Below, piece by piece: positions 17,631 through 25,323 of a stretch of 64,000 nucleotides of DNA. The position numbers and the translations under genes are program-made. The notes below the pieces were generated by a model. The model saw only the letters and a list, made by a program, of their open reading frames with translations. It was not told the origin of the DNA and searched no databases. This stretch comes from Streptomyces antibioticus (GTDB lineage Bacteria; Actinomycetota; Actinomycetes; Streptomycetales; Streptomycetaceae). The DNA is taken from positions 248,001-312,000 of the forward strand of contig NZ_KQ948426.1 in the NCBI RefSeq assembly GCF_001514065.1. Reading direction: 5' to 3'. Every line of letters begins with the position of its first letter. Position 1 is the first letter of the stretch.

Positions 17631-18601
17631 CCTTGCCGCACCCCGAGCACGGCCCGGAGGAGCTGTGCGCGGAAGGTCTGGAACTGTACGGACGCGCCCT
17701 GCGGGACGAAGGCGTCCCGGAGCAGCAAGCGGACGCCGTGCCCTGTGTGCTGCGCGCCGGCCTGCTCCGACCCGACCTCGACACCCCACGGTGGCTGCGG
17801 CCCGTCCCTCCGGGAGTGGCCCTGTCGCGGCTGCTGCGGGGCATCGCCGAGGACATCGCCCGACGCCGGCAGGCCGAGACACAGCTGGCCGAGGCCTTCG
17901 AGCCGCTGCTGGGCCTCGCCGACCGGCAGACCGGCGCCGTGGACTCCGGCGGTTTCACCCTGGTGAGCGGTCGCGTCCAGATCAACGACGCCATCAAGCA
18001 CGCGCTGCTGCGTTCCACCGACGAGGCGCTGACCATCCAGCCGGGCGGCAAGCGCCCGCTGACCTCACTGGCCACCGCCCTGGTCAACGAGCGGCCGCTG
18101 CTCGCGCGGGGCGGCCGGATGAGAACCCTCTACCAGCACACCTCTCGTCACGATCCCGCCGTCCTCGCCCACTACGAGCTCCTCGACGGCGATGTGGAGG
18201 TCCGCACCCTCGACGAGGTCCCCGAACGGCTCATCGTCCTCGACCGCAAGGTCGCCTTCCTCCCCGCCAACGCCGACCGGACCGTGGCCGTCGAGATCCG
18301 CCACCCTCCCCTGGTCACCTACCTCGCCACCACGTTCGACCGCCTCTGGCGCCTCGCCACCCCCATGTACCCCGAGGCGGTCCAACCCCCCACGCTCAAC
18401 GGCGTCACCCCGCGCCAACGCGCCATAGCCGCCCTGCTCATCGAGGGCCACACCGACGCCGTCATAGCCGACCGCCTCGGCCTCAACGTGCGCACCGCCC
18501 GCGAGCACATCGCCAAGCTCGCCGCGACGCTGGGCAGCGAGAGCCGCGCCCAACTCGGCTACCTCATCGGACGCTCCGGGATTCTTGACCAGGAATCGTG
18601 A
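17627..18601 (+). CDS. LuxR-type regulator with TrmB-like sensor region (paralog B)
   Basis: A 324-residue paralog of the preceding gene with the same order: an N-terminal segment (ALRDEGVPEQQ), central module (LTIQPGGKRP, RMRTLYQHTSRHD, VEVRTLDEVPERLIVLD, VAFLPANADRT, EIRHPPLVTYL) and C-terminal LuxR helix-turn-helix (TDAVIADRLGLNVRTAREH). The GTG at 17627 overlaps the TGA of paralog A (GTGA), so the two are translated together and may form a heteromer. Its 3' end overlaps the 3' end of paralog C on the opposite strand by 38 bp. The ligand and targets are unknown; the linked peptide gene is a candidate target or input. Confidence 0.82.
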   Translation: MTLPHPEHGPEELCAEGLELYGRALRDEGVPEQQADAVPCVLRAGLLRPDLDTPRWLRPVPPGVALSRLLRGIAEDIARRRQAETQLAEAFEPLLGLADRQTGAVDSGGFTLVSGRVQINDAIKHALLRSTDEALTIQPGGKRPLTSLATALVNERPLLARGGRMRTLYQHTSRHDPAVLAHYELLDGDVEVRTLDEVPERLIVLDRKVAFLPANADRTVAVEIRHPPLVTYLATTFDRLWRLATPMYPEAVQPPTLNGVTPRQRAIAALLIEGHTDAVIADRLGLNVRTAREHIAKLAATLGSESRAQLGYLIGRSGILDQES

Positions 18602-19718
18602 GCGCGCCCCCGGCGCTCCCGGCGGCTCCGACGTCCCCGACGCCACCCGCGCCCCCGGCACTCCCGACCCCGCCCACGCCCCCGGCACCCCCGCCCTCCA
18701 TCGGCCGCGGCGGCCCGTCCAGCCCCACCTGGGCGATGCGCACCCCCAGTTGCGTGCGGCTCGCCGCGCCCAGCGTCTCCGAGAGGCGGGCGATGTGGGC
18801 CCGGCAGGTGCGCACGCTTATGCCGAGCCGTTCCGCGATCACCGCGTCCTGGTGGCCCTCCGCGAGCAGCGCCGCGATGGACTGCTCCCGGTTGGAGATG
18901 CCCTCGATGCCGGTGTCGGGCAGCGGGGCGGTCAGCGGGATCGCCAGCCGCCACAGGCGTTCGAAGACCGTCGCCAGGAAGCCCACCAGCGCCGGGTGCC
19001 GCAGCTCCAGCGCGAGCGTGCGGTCCGCGTTCGCCGGGATGAACGCCACCGTGCGGTCGAAGAGGATCAGCCGGTCGATGACCTCGTCGAGGGTGCGGGC
19101 CTGGACCGTGTCGCCCATCAGCTCCAGGTAGTTGAGCAGGCCCTGGCCGTGCCGGGCCACGTGTGTGTACAGGTCGCGCATGCGCACGCCCCGGGCGCGC
19201 AGCGCCAGCGCCCGGTGCAGGCCCTCGGTCAGCTCGTGCTCGGGACGGATGCCGCCGGGCTGGACCGTCAGCACCTCCGTCGTGCACGCCTGCGTCGCCT
19301 CGTCCATCGCCGCCTGGATACGGGAGAGCCCGTCGAGGACCCGGATCGCGGAGCGGTCCGCCATCGCCGACGACGCCACCTGCGAGTCAAGGCCCGCGTA
19401 CCACTCGAACGCGGCCACCGCCGAGCCCATCCGGCGCTGACTCGCGCTGACCTCGTCGTAGACACCGCGCAGCAGCCGGGTCATGACCTCCTGTGGGGAG
19501 GTGGGGACCAGCCAGTCCATGTCGTCGGGGTCGGGGTGCAGCAGGGCCAGCTCCAGCAGGCACGGCACCGGCTCCGCGTCCTCGCGCGGCACCCGGCCCC
19601 GCCGTACGGCCCGGGAATACACGCGATCCCCGGCCTCGCACAGTCGGTCAGCACCGTGTGGATGCTCGTCCGCCGCGTGCCCGGCCATCGCCCAGCCCAC
19701 CCCCGGTTCCCGCTTCAT
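18564..19718 (-). CDS. LuxR-type regulator with TrmB-like sensor region (paralog C)
   Basis: A third paralog, convergent with B. From the ATG at 19718 it is about 384 residues. The order is N-terminal helical segment (AVRRGRVPRED), sensor module (LTVQPGGIRPEHE, RMRDLYTHVARHG, VQARTLDEVIDRLILFD, VAFIPANADRT, ELRHPALVGFL) and LuxR helix-turn-helix (QDAVIAERLGISVRTCRAH). It differs from A and B in its C-terminal extension of about 45 residues, low-complexity Gly/Ala/Val (DNA 18600-18710). The frame is open further upstream to 19832. It is divergent from the ATP-grasp operon, with 275 bp between, and might regulate that operon as well. Confidence 0.82.
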   Translation of the reverse strand: MKREPGVGWAMAGHAADEHPHGADRLCEAGDRVYSRAVRRGRVPREDAEPVPCLLELALLHPDPDDMDWLVPTSPQEVMTRLLRGVYDEVSASQRRMGSAVAAFEWYAGLDSQVASSAMADRSAIRVLDGLSRIQAAMDEATQACTTEVLTVQPGGIRPEHELTEGLHRALALRARGVRMRDLYTHVARHGQGLLNYLELMGDTVQARTLDEVIDRLILFDRTVAFIPANADRTLALELRHPALVGFLATVFERLWRLAIPLTAPLPDTGIEGISNREQSIAALLAEGHQDAVIAERLGISVRTCRAHIARLSETLGAASRTQLGVRIAQVGLDGPPRPMEGGGAGGVGGVGSAGGAGGVGDVGAAGSAGGALTIPGQESRSVR

Positions 19719-19993
19719 GTGCCCGGCGTGCGCGCGCTCGTGGCACGGACACACCCCTACGGCTCCGCAACTATGCGCGGACCAGACCAGCTCCGCAACA
19801 CGGCTCGTCCCGGTGTGACCGAGGGAAACCACTGATTTACCCCACTATCGTCGTACCTCCGGCCGCCGCCCTGCAACAAGCTGATGGTCCCCCTCAGCGC
19901 CCGCCGCACACCCCGCGGAATCCGTTTCTCCGCGTGAGCTGCCGGAAATCCGCCGGTGATCGCCGCGTTACGCACCGCATCTAACGTCCCCTC

Positions 19994-21538
19994 ATGGCGG
20001 ACATATTTGACGCGTACGCGTTGGCCGACGCGTGGGACGAGATGTTTGTGCGGCCGGGTGAGGTCAGGACCGCCTATGAGCCGGTGCTGGCGGCACTTCA
20101 GCCGATCGAGCCGAGTGAACTGCGCTTCCGGGCCGACCAGATGGCCCGGGCGTTCACCGACCGGGGCGTGACCTACGCCTTCGCGGGCGAGGAACGGCCC
20201 TGGCCGCTGGACCTCGTGCCGAGGATCCTCGACGCCCTGGAGTGGGATCTCATACAACGGGGGGTCGCCCAGCGGGTGCGGGCCCTGGAGGCCTATCTCG
20301 GCGACGCCTACGGGCACTGCCGGGCCTTCGAGGACGGGGTCGTGCCCTGGCGGCTGCTCCTCAACTCCCCCCACTTCCACCGGGTGGCGCACGGGGTCGA
20401 ACCACCGGGCGGGGTGCGCATCCACGTCGCCGGCATCGACCTCGTACGCGACGAGGCCGGTGACTTCCGGGTCCTGGAGGACAACGTCCGGGTGCCCAGC
20501 GGGGTCTCGTACGTCATCGAGAACCGGCGGGCCATGACCCGGATCTTCCCCTCCCTCTTTGCCGAGCAGCACGTCGTGCCGGTGGACGGGTACGCGCAGA
20601 AGCTGCTCGCCGCCCTGCGCAAAGCCGCCCCGGACGGGGCCGACGACCCCCGTGTCGTCGTCCTCACCCCCGGCCCCAGCAACGCGGCCTACTTCGAACA
20701 CGCCCTGCTGGCACGGCTGATGGGCGTGCAGCTGGTCGAGGGACACGACCTGGTGTGCCGGGGCAACCGGGTGTGGATGCGGACCACGCGCGGCGAGGTG
20801 CCGGTGCATGTCGTATACCGGCGCCTCGACGACGACTTCCTCGACCCGCTGCACTTCCGGCCCGACTCTGTCATCGGCTGCCCCGGCATCATGAGTGCCG
20901 CGATGGCCGGGAACGTCACCCTCGCCAACGCCGTCGGCAACGGCATCGCCGACGACAAGCTGCTCTACACCTACGTCCCCGACCTCATCCGGTACTACCT
21001 CGGCGAAGAACCGATTCTCCCCAACGTCGAGTCCTTCCGCCCCGACGAACCCGGGCAACTGGACGCCGTCCTCGACCAGATCGACCAGCTCGTCATCAAG
21101 CCGGTGGACGGAGCCGGCGGCCAGGGCATCGTCATCGGTCCCAAGGCCGACGCCGAGACCCTGCGCAAGACCCGGGAGGCCGTCATGGCCGACCCGCGCG
21201 GCTTCATCGCCCAGCGGCCCGTCGCCCTGTCCACCTCCCCCACCCTCGCCGGAGAACGGATGGCACCGCGCCACATCGACCTCAGGCCGTTCGCCGTCAA
21301 CGACGGCAACGATGTCTGGGTGCTGCCCGGCGGCCTCACCCGCGTCGCCCTCCAGGAGGGCAACCTGATCGTCAACTCCAGCCAGGGCGGCGGCTCCAAG
21401 GACACCTGGGTACTCGCCGAAGGCCCCGCCGAGCCCCTCGAGACGCCGCACACCGAGGGACTCCCCGAGGTCGCACCCCGCCAGCTCGGTCCCGACGGCA
21501 ACCCCACCTTCGTGGAGGAAGGGGCGCAGCAGCAGTGA
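19994..21538 (+). CDS. circularly permuted ATP-grasp type 2 protein
   Basis: A 514-residue cytoplasmic protein of the DUF404/DUF407 (CP_ATPgrasp_2) family. Recognisable blocks are VLEDNVRVPSGVSYV (about residues 157-171), VVVLTPGPSNAAYFEH, LVEGHDLVCRGNRVW, NAVGNGIADDKLLYTYVPD, the nucleotide-binding VIKPVDGAGGQGIVIGP (about 371-387) and RHIDLRPFAV. The fold predicts ATP-dependent ligation of a carboxylate to an amine, but no substrate is proven for the family to my knowledge. The stop overlaps the start of the alpha-E gene and the third gene follows 4 bp later, so the three act together. No strong ribosome-binding site precedes the ATG. Confidence 0.9.
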   Translation: MADIFDAYALADAWDEMFVRPGEVRTAYEPVLAALQPIEPSELRFRADQMARAFTDRGVTYAFAGEERPWPLDLVPRILDALEWDLIQRGVAQRVRALEAYLGDAYGHCRAFEDGVVPWRLLLNSPHFHRVAHGVEPPGGVRIHVAGIDLVRDEAGDFRVLEDNVRVPSGVSYVIENRRAMTRIFPSLFAEQHVVPVDGYAQKLLAALRKAAPDGADDPRVVVLTPGPSNAAYFEHALLARLMGVQLVEGHDLVCRGNRVWMRTTRGEVPVHVVYRRLDDDFLDPLHFRPDSVIGCPGIMSAAMAGNVTLANAVGNGIADDKLLYTYVPDLIRYYLGEEPILPNVESFRPDEPGQLDAVLDQIDQLVIKPVDGAGGQGIVIGPKADAETLRKTREAVMADPRGFIAQRPVALSTSPTLAGERMAPRHIDLRPFAVNDGNDVWVLPGGLTRVALQEGNLIVNSSQGGGSKDTWVLAEGPAEPLETPHTEGLPEVAPRQLGPDGNPTFVEEGAQQQ

Positions 21539-22467
21539 GCGACGTGATCCTCTCCCGGATAGCCGAGGCACTGACCTGGACCGGGCGCTACGTCGAACGG
21601 GCGGACGCCACCGGCCGCATCCTCGACGCCTACCTCCACCGCATGCTGGAGGACCCCTGGCGCGACGAGGACGTGGCCTGCCGGTCGCTGTACGCGATCC
21701 TCGGCGTCGACGCGGGCCCCGAGCGCGTCGACATGCAGCAGGTCCTCGACCAGCTGGCCTTCGACTCCCGCTCCACCTGCTCCATCGAGGGCGCGCTCGG
21801 CGCCGCCCGGCTCAACGCCCGCAGCGCCCGGGAGGCCGTCTCCTCGGAGATGTGGGAGTGCCTCAACTCCACCTGGCACGCCCTCGCCGACCAGCGCCGC
21901 GCGGCCCGCCGTACCGGCCCCTACGCCTATCTGGAACTCGTACGGGCCCGTGCCGCGCTGTTCTTCGGGCTCGCCGACTCCACCATGAGCCGGGACGACA
22001 GTTGGCGTTTCGTCGTCCTCGGGCGCAGCCTGGAGCGGGTGGACATGACCGTACGACTGCTGTCGGTACGCGTGCTGGACGCCGCGCACGCGCCCGACTG
22101 GACCACCCTGCTGAGCGCGTCCGGCGCCGACGAGGCGTACGCGCGCATCCACAGCGGCTTCGGCGACAGCGCGCGGGTGGCCGAATTCCTGCTCCTGGAC
22201 CGGGACTTCCCGCGCTCCGCGCTGCACGCCCTGACCACCGCCGAGGAGTGCCTCAGCGCCCTCGGCCGCCCCCGCCAGGACCCGGCCCGCCGCCCGATCG
22301 GACGCCTGCGCACCCGCCTGGAATACCTCGACCTGACCGCCCTCCAGGACCAGCTCCCCGCCCTCCTCGGCGACCTGCAACAGGCCTGCATGGCCTCGGC
22401 GGAGGCGGTCGCGGAGCGGTTCTTCCCGTACCAGGGGCCCGTGATCTGGGCCCAGGAAGGGGCGTGA
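21535..22467 (+). CDS. alpha-E domain protein
   Basis: A 310-residue, almost entirely helical protein of the alpha-E (DUF403) family. It begins LSRIAEALTWTGRYVERAD, the standard N-terminal signature, and has CSIEGALGAARLNARSAREA and SWRFVVLGRSLERVDMT in the middle. The function of the family is not established, and it always travels with the permuted ATP-grasp protein and often a transglutaminase. The GTG at 21535 overlaps the ATP-grasp stop (GTGA). It may present the peptide or amine substrate, but this is inferred from linkage. Confidence 0.9.
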   Translation: MSDVILSRIAEALTWTGRYVERADATGRILDAYLHRMLEDPWRDEDVACRSLYAILGVDAGPERVDMQQVLDQLAFDSRSTCSIEGALGAARLNARSAREAVSSEMWECLNSTWHALADQRRAARRTGPYAYLELVRARAALFFGLADSTMSRDDSWRFVVLGRSLERVDMTVRLLSVRVLDAAHAPDWTTLLSASGADEAYARIHSGFGDSARVAEFLLLDRDFPRSALHALTTAEECLSALGRPRQDPARRPIGRLRTRLEYLDLTALQDQLPALLGDLQQACMASAEAVAERFFPYQGPVIWAQEGA

Positions 22468-22471
22468 GCAG

Positions 22472-23314
22472 ATGGCGCGCCGCCTGAGGATCAAGCACGT
22501 CACACGGGTGTCGTACGCCCAGCCCGCGGCCTCCTCCCACAACGAGGTCCGCATGACCCCGCTCACCCTGCCGGGCCAGACCACCCTGGACTCCCGGGTC
22601 ACCGTCAGCCCGGCCACCTCGACCTGGTCGTACTGGGACTACTGGGGCACCCAGGTCACCGGCTTCGACCTCCTCGACCCGCACGCCGACCTCGTCATCA
22701 CGGCCTCCAGCCTGGTGGAGACGGCCCCGCCGGACACCCTGCCCGTGGCGCCGAGCTGGGCAGAACTGTCGGAAAGTACGGCGACTTCCCGCCTGTTGGA
22801 GTTCACGGGCTCCACCGCCCGTACGACCGTCTCCGCGAAGCTCCTCAAGAAGGCCCGGAAGGCCGCCGCAGGGCTCGACCCGCACGAGACGGCCGTCGCG
22901 GTCTCCGCCCTGGTCGCCGACCGTGTCACCTACCTCCCCGGCGCCACGGGCGTGACCACCTCCGCGGCCGAGGCCTGGGAACAGGGCGCCGGCGTCTGCC
23001 AGGACATCGCCCACGTCACCATCGCCCTGCTGCGCGGCCTCGGCCTGCCGACCCGGTACGTCTCCGGCTACCTCCACCCCGAGCGGGAGGCGGAACTGCA
23101 CCGGCCGGTCGCGGGGCAGAGCCACGCCTGGATCGAGTACTGGGCCGGCGACTGGTGCGGCTACGACCCGACGAACCGGACCCGCGCCGACGAGTCGCAC
23201 GTCGTGGTCGGCCGCGGCCGGGACTACGACGACGTGACCCCGCACAAGGGCATCTACCGGGGCGTGCCCGGCGGGCCGCCGGAGGTGACGGTGGAGTTCA
23301 CGCGGGTGGCGTGA
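22472..23314 (+). CDS. transglutaminase-like protein (alpha-E operon)
   Basis: A 280-residue protein with a bacterial transglutaminase-like N-terminal domain (residues 1-100) and a catalytic core. The Cys-His-Asp triad is visible: Cys in GAGVCQDIAH (about 173), His in QSHAWIEYW (about 213) and Asp in GYDPTN (about 228). Enzymes of this fold cleave or form amide bonds. There is no signal peptide, so it acts in the cytoplasm. It starts 4 bp after the alpha-E stop. With ATP-grasp and alpha-E it forms a conserved three-gene set, predicted but not shown to make and process an amide-linked product. Confidence 0.92.
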   Translation: MARRLRIKHVTRVSYAQPAASSHNEVRMTPLTLPGQTTLDSRVTVSPATSTWSYWDYWGTQVTGFDLLDPHADLVITASSLVETAPPDTLPVAPSWAELSESTATSRLLEFTGSTARTTVSAKLLKKARKAAAGLDPHETAVAVSALVADRVTYLPGATGVTTSAAEAWEQGAGVCQDIAHVTIALLRGLGLPTRYVSGYLHPEREAELHRPVAGQSHAWIEYWAGDWCGYDPTNRTRADESHVVVGRGRDYDDVTPHKGIYRGVPGGPPEVTVEFTRVA

Positions 23315-23385
23315 GCTCCCTGAAGCGGCAGCGACTCGTGTCGCCCTTCTCCCCTTTCCGGGGCGAAGGGCGCACAATCGCCGTC

Positions 23386-23931
23386 ATGCCGACAGCGCGC
23401 CCGATCAGGCTCATGGCACTGTCCCTGACCGCCCTGCTGCTCGTCGCCGGCTGCGGCGGCGACGGCGACGACCCCGGCAGCACGGCCCCGAAGCCGCACC
23501 AGGACGGGCACCTCACCTTCACCCTGCTGACCCTGCACTGCGGGATCACGGGCGTGACCGGCTCCCACGCGGACGCCCCGCCCGAGGGACAGTTCTGCGC
23601 CGCACGGCTGCGGGTGGCGAACAACGACCCGAACTACCACACGTACGAGTCGGCCCGGCAGCGCATCGCGGGCGTCACCGGCGACCGGTCCCGGCCCGAC
23701 TCCTTCGCGATGGCGGTGCGCCGCCAGTCGGAGAAGGTGCGGCTCGGCGGCCACACCCTCATGGAGGTCGAGCTCTGGTACGACGTCCCGAAGGGCGCGA
23801 AGGTCACCGGCCTGCGGGTGTCCGGCGACAACGACCCGACCAGCTTCACCAGCACCAAGCCGATCGGGCGGGCGCCGAACGGGGTGTTCATCCCGATGAC
23901 GCCCACCCCACCGACCGCTAGTTCAACTTGA
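23386..23931 (+). CDS. secreted lipoprotein, DUF4352-like
   Basis: A 181-residue predicted lipoprotein with the lipobox LLVAGC (Cys about 22). The mature domain has an immunoglobulin-like pattern, with the Cys pair in LTLHCGIT and QFCAARLRV, the NNDPNYHTYE segment and ELWYDVPKG, resembling DUF4352. This family is widespread in Streptomyces and has no assigned function. The ATG at 23386 lacks a strong ribosome-binding site. The 3' end overlaps the convergent sugar-binding gene by 14 bp. Confidence 0.7.
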   Translation: MPTARPIRLMALSLTALLLVAGCGGDGDDPGSTAPKPHQDGHLTFTLLTLHCGITGVTGSHADAPPEGQFCAARLRVANNDPNYHTYESARQRIAGVTGDRSRPDSFAMAVRRQSEKVRLGGHTLMEVELWYDVPKGAKVTGLRVSGDNDPTSFTSTKPIGRAPNGVFIPMTPTPPTASST

Positions 23932-25027
23932 TCTGAGCACAGGCGGAAGCGAACTTCGCGGTGCAGATCTGCTTGACGCTGAAGATGCCGTCGGCGACGA
24001 CCGTGCTCTTGATGTTGGACTTCGTCAGCGCGGACACCGTCACCAGCTGGGCCGGGATGTCCTTGTCGGTGGGGCTGTCGACGCGGTCCTGGGTGAGCGA
24101 GTCGAACAGGATGCCCTTGCCCTGGATCTTCGCCACGGCCATCTCGGCGGCGGCCTCGGCCTCCTGCGGGTAGGACTTGTAGACGCTCATGTACTGCTCA
24201 CCGGCGACGATCCGCTGCACGGCGGCCAGTTCCGCGTCCTGGCCGGTGATAGGCGGCAGGTCGGTGATCCCGGCCTCCTCCATCGCCTCGATGGCGGCGC
24301 CGGCCATGGCGTCGTTGGCGGAGTAGACGGCGGCGATGTTGTCCTTGCCGATCGCGGAGATCGCGGCGGCCATGTCCTTCTTCGCGGTGGCCGGCTTCCA
24401 GCCGTCGACGTCGTACGTCTTGGCGATCGACACCTTGCCGGTGATCTCGGAGAGCGCGCCCGCCTTGAACTGTCCGGCGTTCGGGTCGGAGGGCGAGCCG
24501 TTGAGCATGACGATCTTGTCGGAGGTGTCGATGCGCGAACCCAGCGACTCGATGAGCGTGCGGCCCTGCACCTCGCCGACGAGTTCGTTGTCGAAGGAGA
24601 CGTAGGCGTCGATGGGGCCCTCGGCGAGCCGGTCGTAGGCGATGACCGGGATGCCGGCGTCCTTGGCCTTCTTCACCATGGGCGCGATGGCGTGCGAGTC
24701 CACGGCGTCCAGCAGGATGACGTCGACCTTGTCGTCGATCATCTTCTGCATCTGGCCCGCCTGCTTCTTGGCGTCCGCCTCACCGTTGGCGTAGACGGTC
24801 CGGCCCTGCTTCTTGGTGAGCTCCGCGACCTTCTTCTGGATGATCGGGTAGTCGAACTGCTCGTACCGCGTGTTCGTCGTCTCCGGCATCAGCACGCCGA
24901 CGGTGACGTCGTTGCCCTTGGTCGGACTCGCGTCCGCACTGTCCCCCGTCACACCCAGGGCCCCGCAGGCGGTCAGCGACAGGGCCATCGAGGACACGGC
25001 CATGCATATGGCGGCGGTACGACGCAT
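23918..25027 (-). CDS. sugar ABC transporter substrate-binding lipoprotein (XylF/ChvE-type)
   Basis: A 369-residue periplasmic-binding-protein family 1 lipoprotein. The lipobox LSLTAC places Cys at residue 21. The body has GVLMPETTNTRYEQFD, QMQKMIDDKVDVILLDAVD, GIPVIAYDRL and AVYSANDAMAGAAIEAM, as in the sugar (xylose, ribose, multiple-sugar) receptor group. No permease or ATPase gene is adjacent, so the receptor must use distant transporter parts or has a signalling role. The ATG at 25027 is chosen because the signal peptide begins there. It was likely expressed under sugar control, but I see no operator I can name. Confidence 0.88.
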   Translation of the reverse strand: MRRTAAICMAVSSMALSLTACGALGVTGDSADASPTKGNDVTVGVLMPETTNTRYEQFDYPIIQKKVAELTKKQGRTVYANGEADAKKQAGQMQKMIDDKVDVILLDAVDSHAIAPMVKKAKDAGIPVIAYDRLAEGPIDAYVSFDNELVGEVQGRTLIESLGSRIDTSDKIVMLNGSPSDPNAGQFKAGALSEITGKVSIAKTYDVDGWKPATAKKDMAAAISAIGKDNIAAVYSANDAMAGAAIEAMEEAGITDLPPITGQDAELAAVQRIVAGEQYMSVYKSYPQEAEAAAEMAVAKIQGKGILFDSLTQDRVDSPTDKDIPAQLVTVSALTKSNIKSTVVADGIFSVKQICTAKFASACAQIKLN

Positions 25028-25323
25028 TGGGGAGCTCACTTCTGGTGCCTTCCGGACGCGGGCGCAGCTTTGCGACCCAGATGACTGAAAAGCCAACGCG
25101 GCGACGCCCCCCAGCGTCAAGCGGAACCACTTAACGAGTGCGCAACGCCACGCTCCGCTTGTTATGTGAAGAGATGGCGGAACCACCTCCAAACACCCTT
25201 TACGGACCCTTCATTCAAGCGGAGCCCCGGCGAAGGCAAAGATCCGTACAACCAACTCCATTCCTCACGAGTCGTGATCACGACAGCTTCTGCCGGCTGT
25301 TCCCCATCCGCTCAGAGGATCGA
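25028..25323. other. divergent promoter region
   Basis: 296 bp between the sugar-binding gene and the PA14-FN3 gene. No gene is seen. The middle part is relatively A/T-rich (near 25155-25165), suggesting a promoter, but no operator stands out. Confidence 0.4.
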
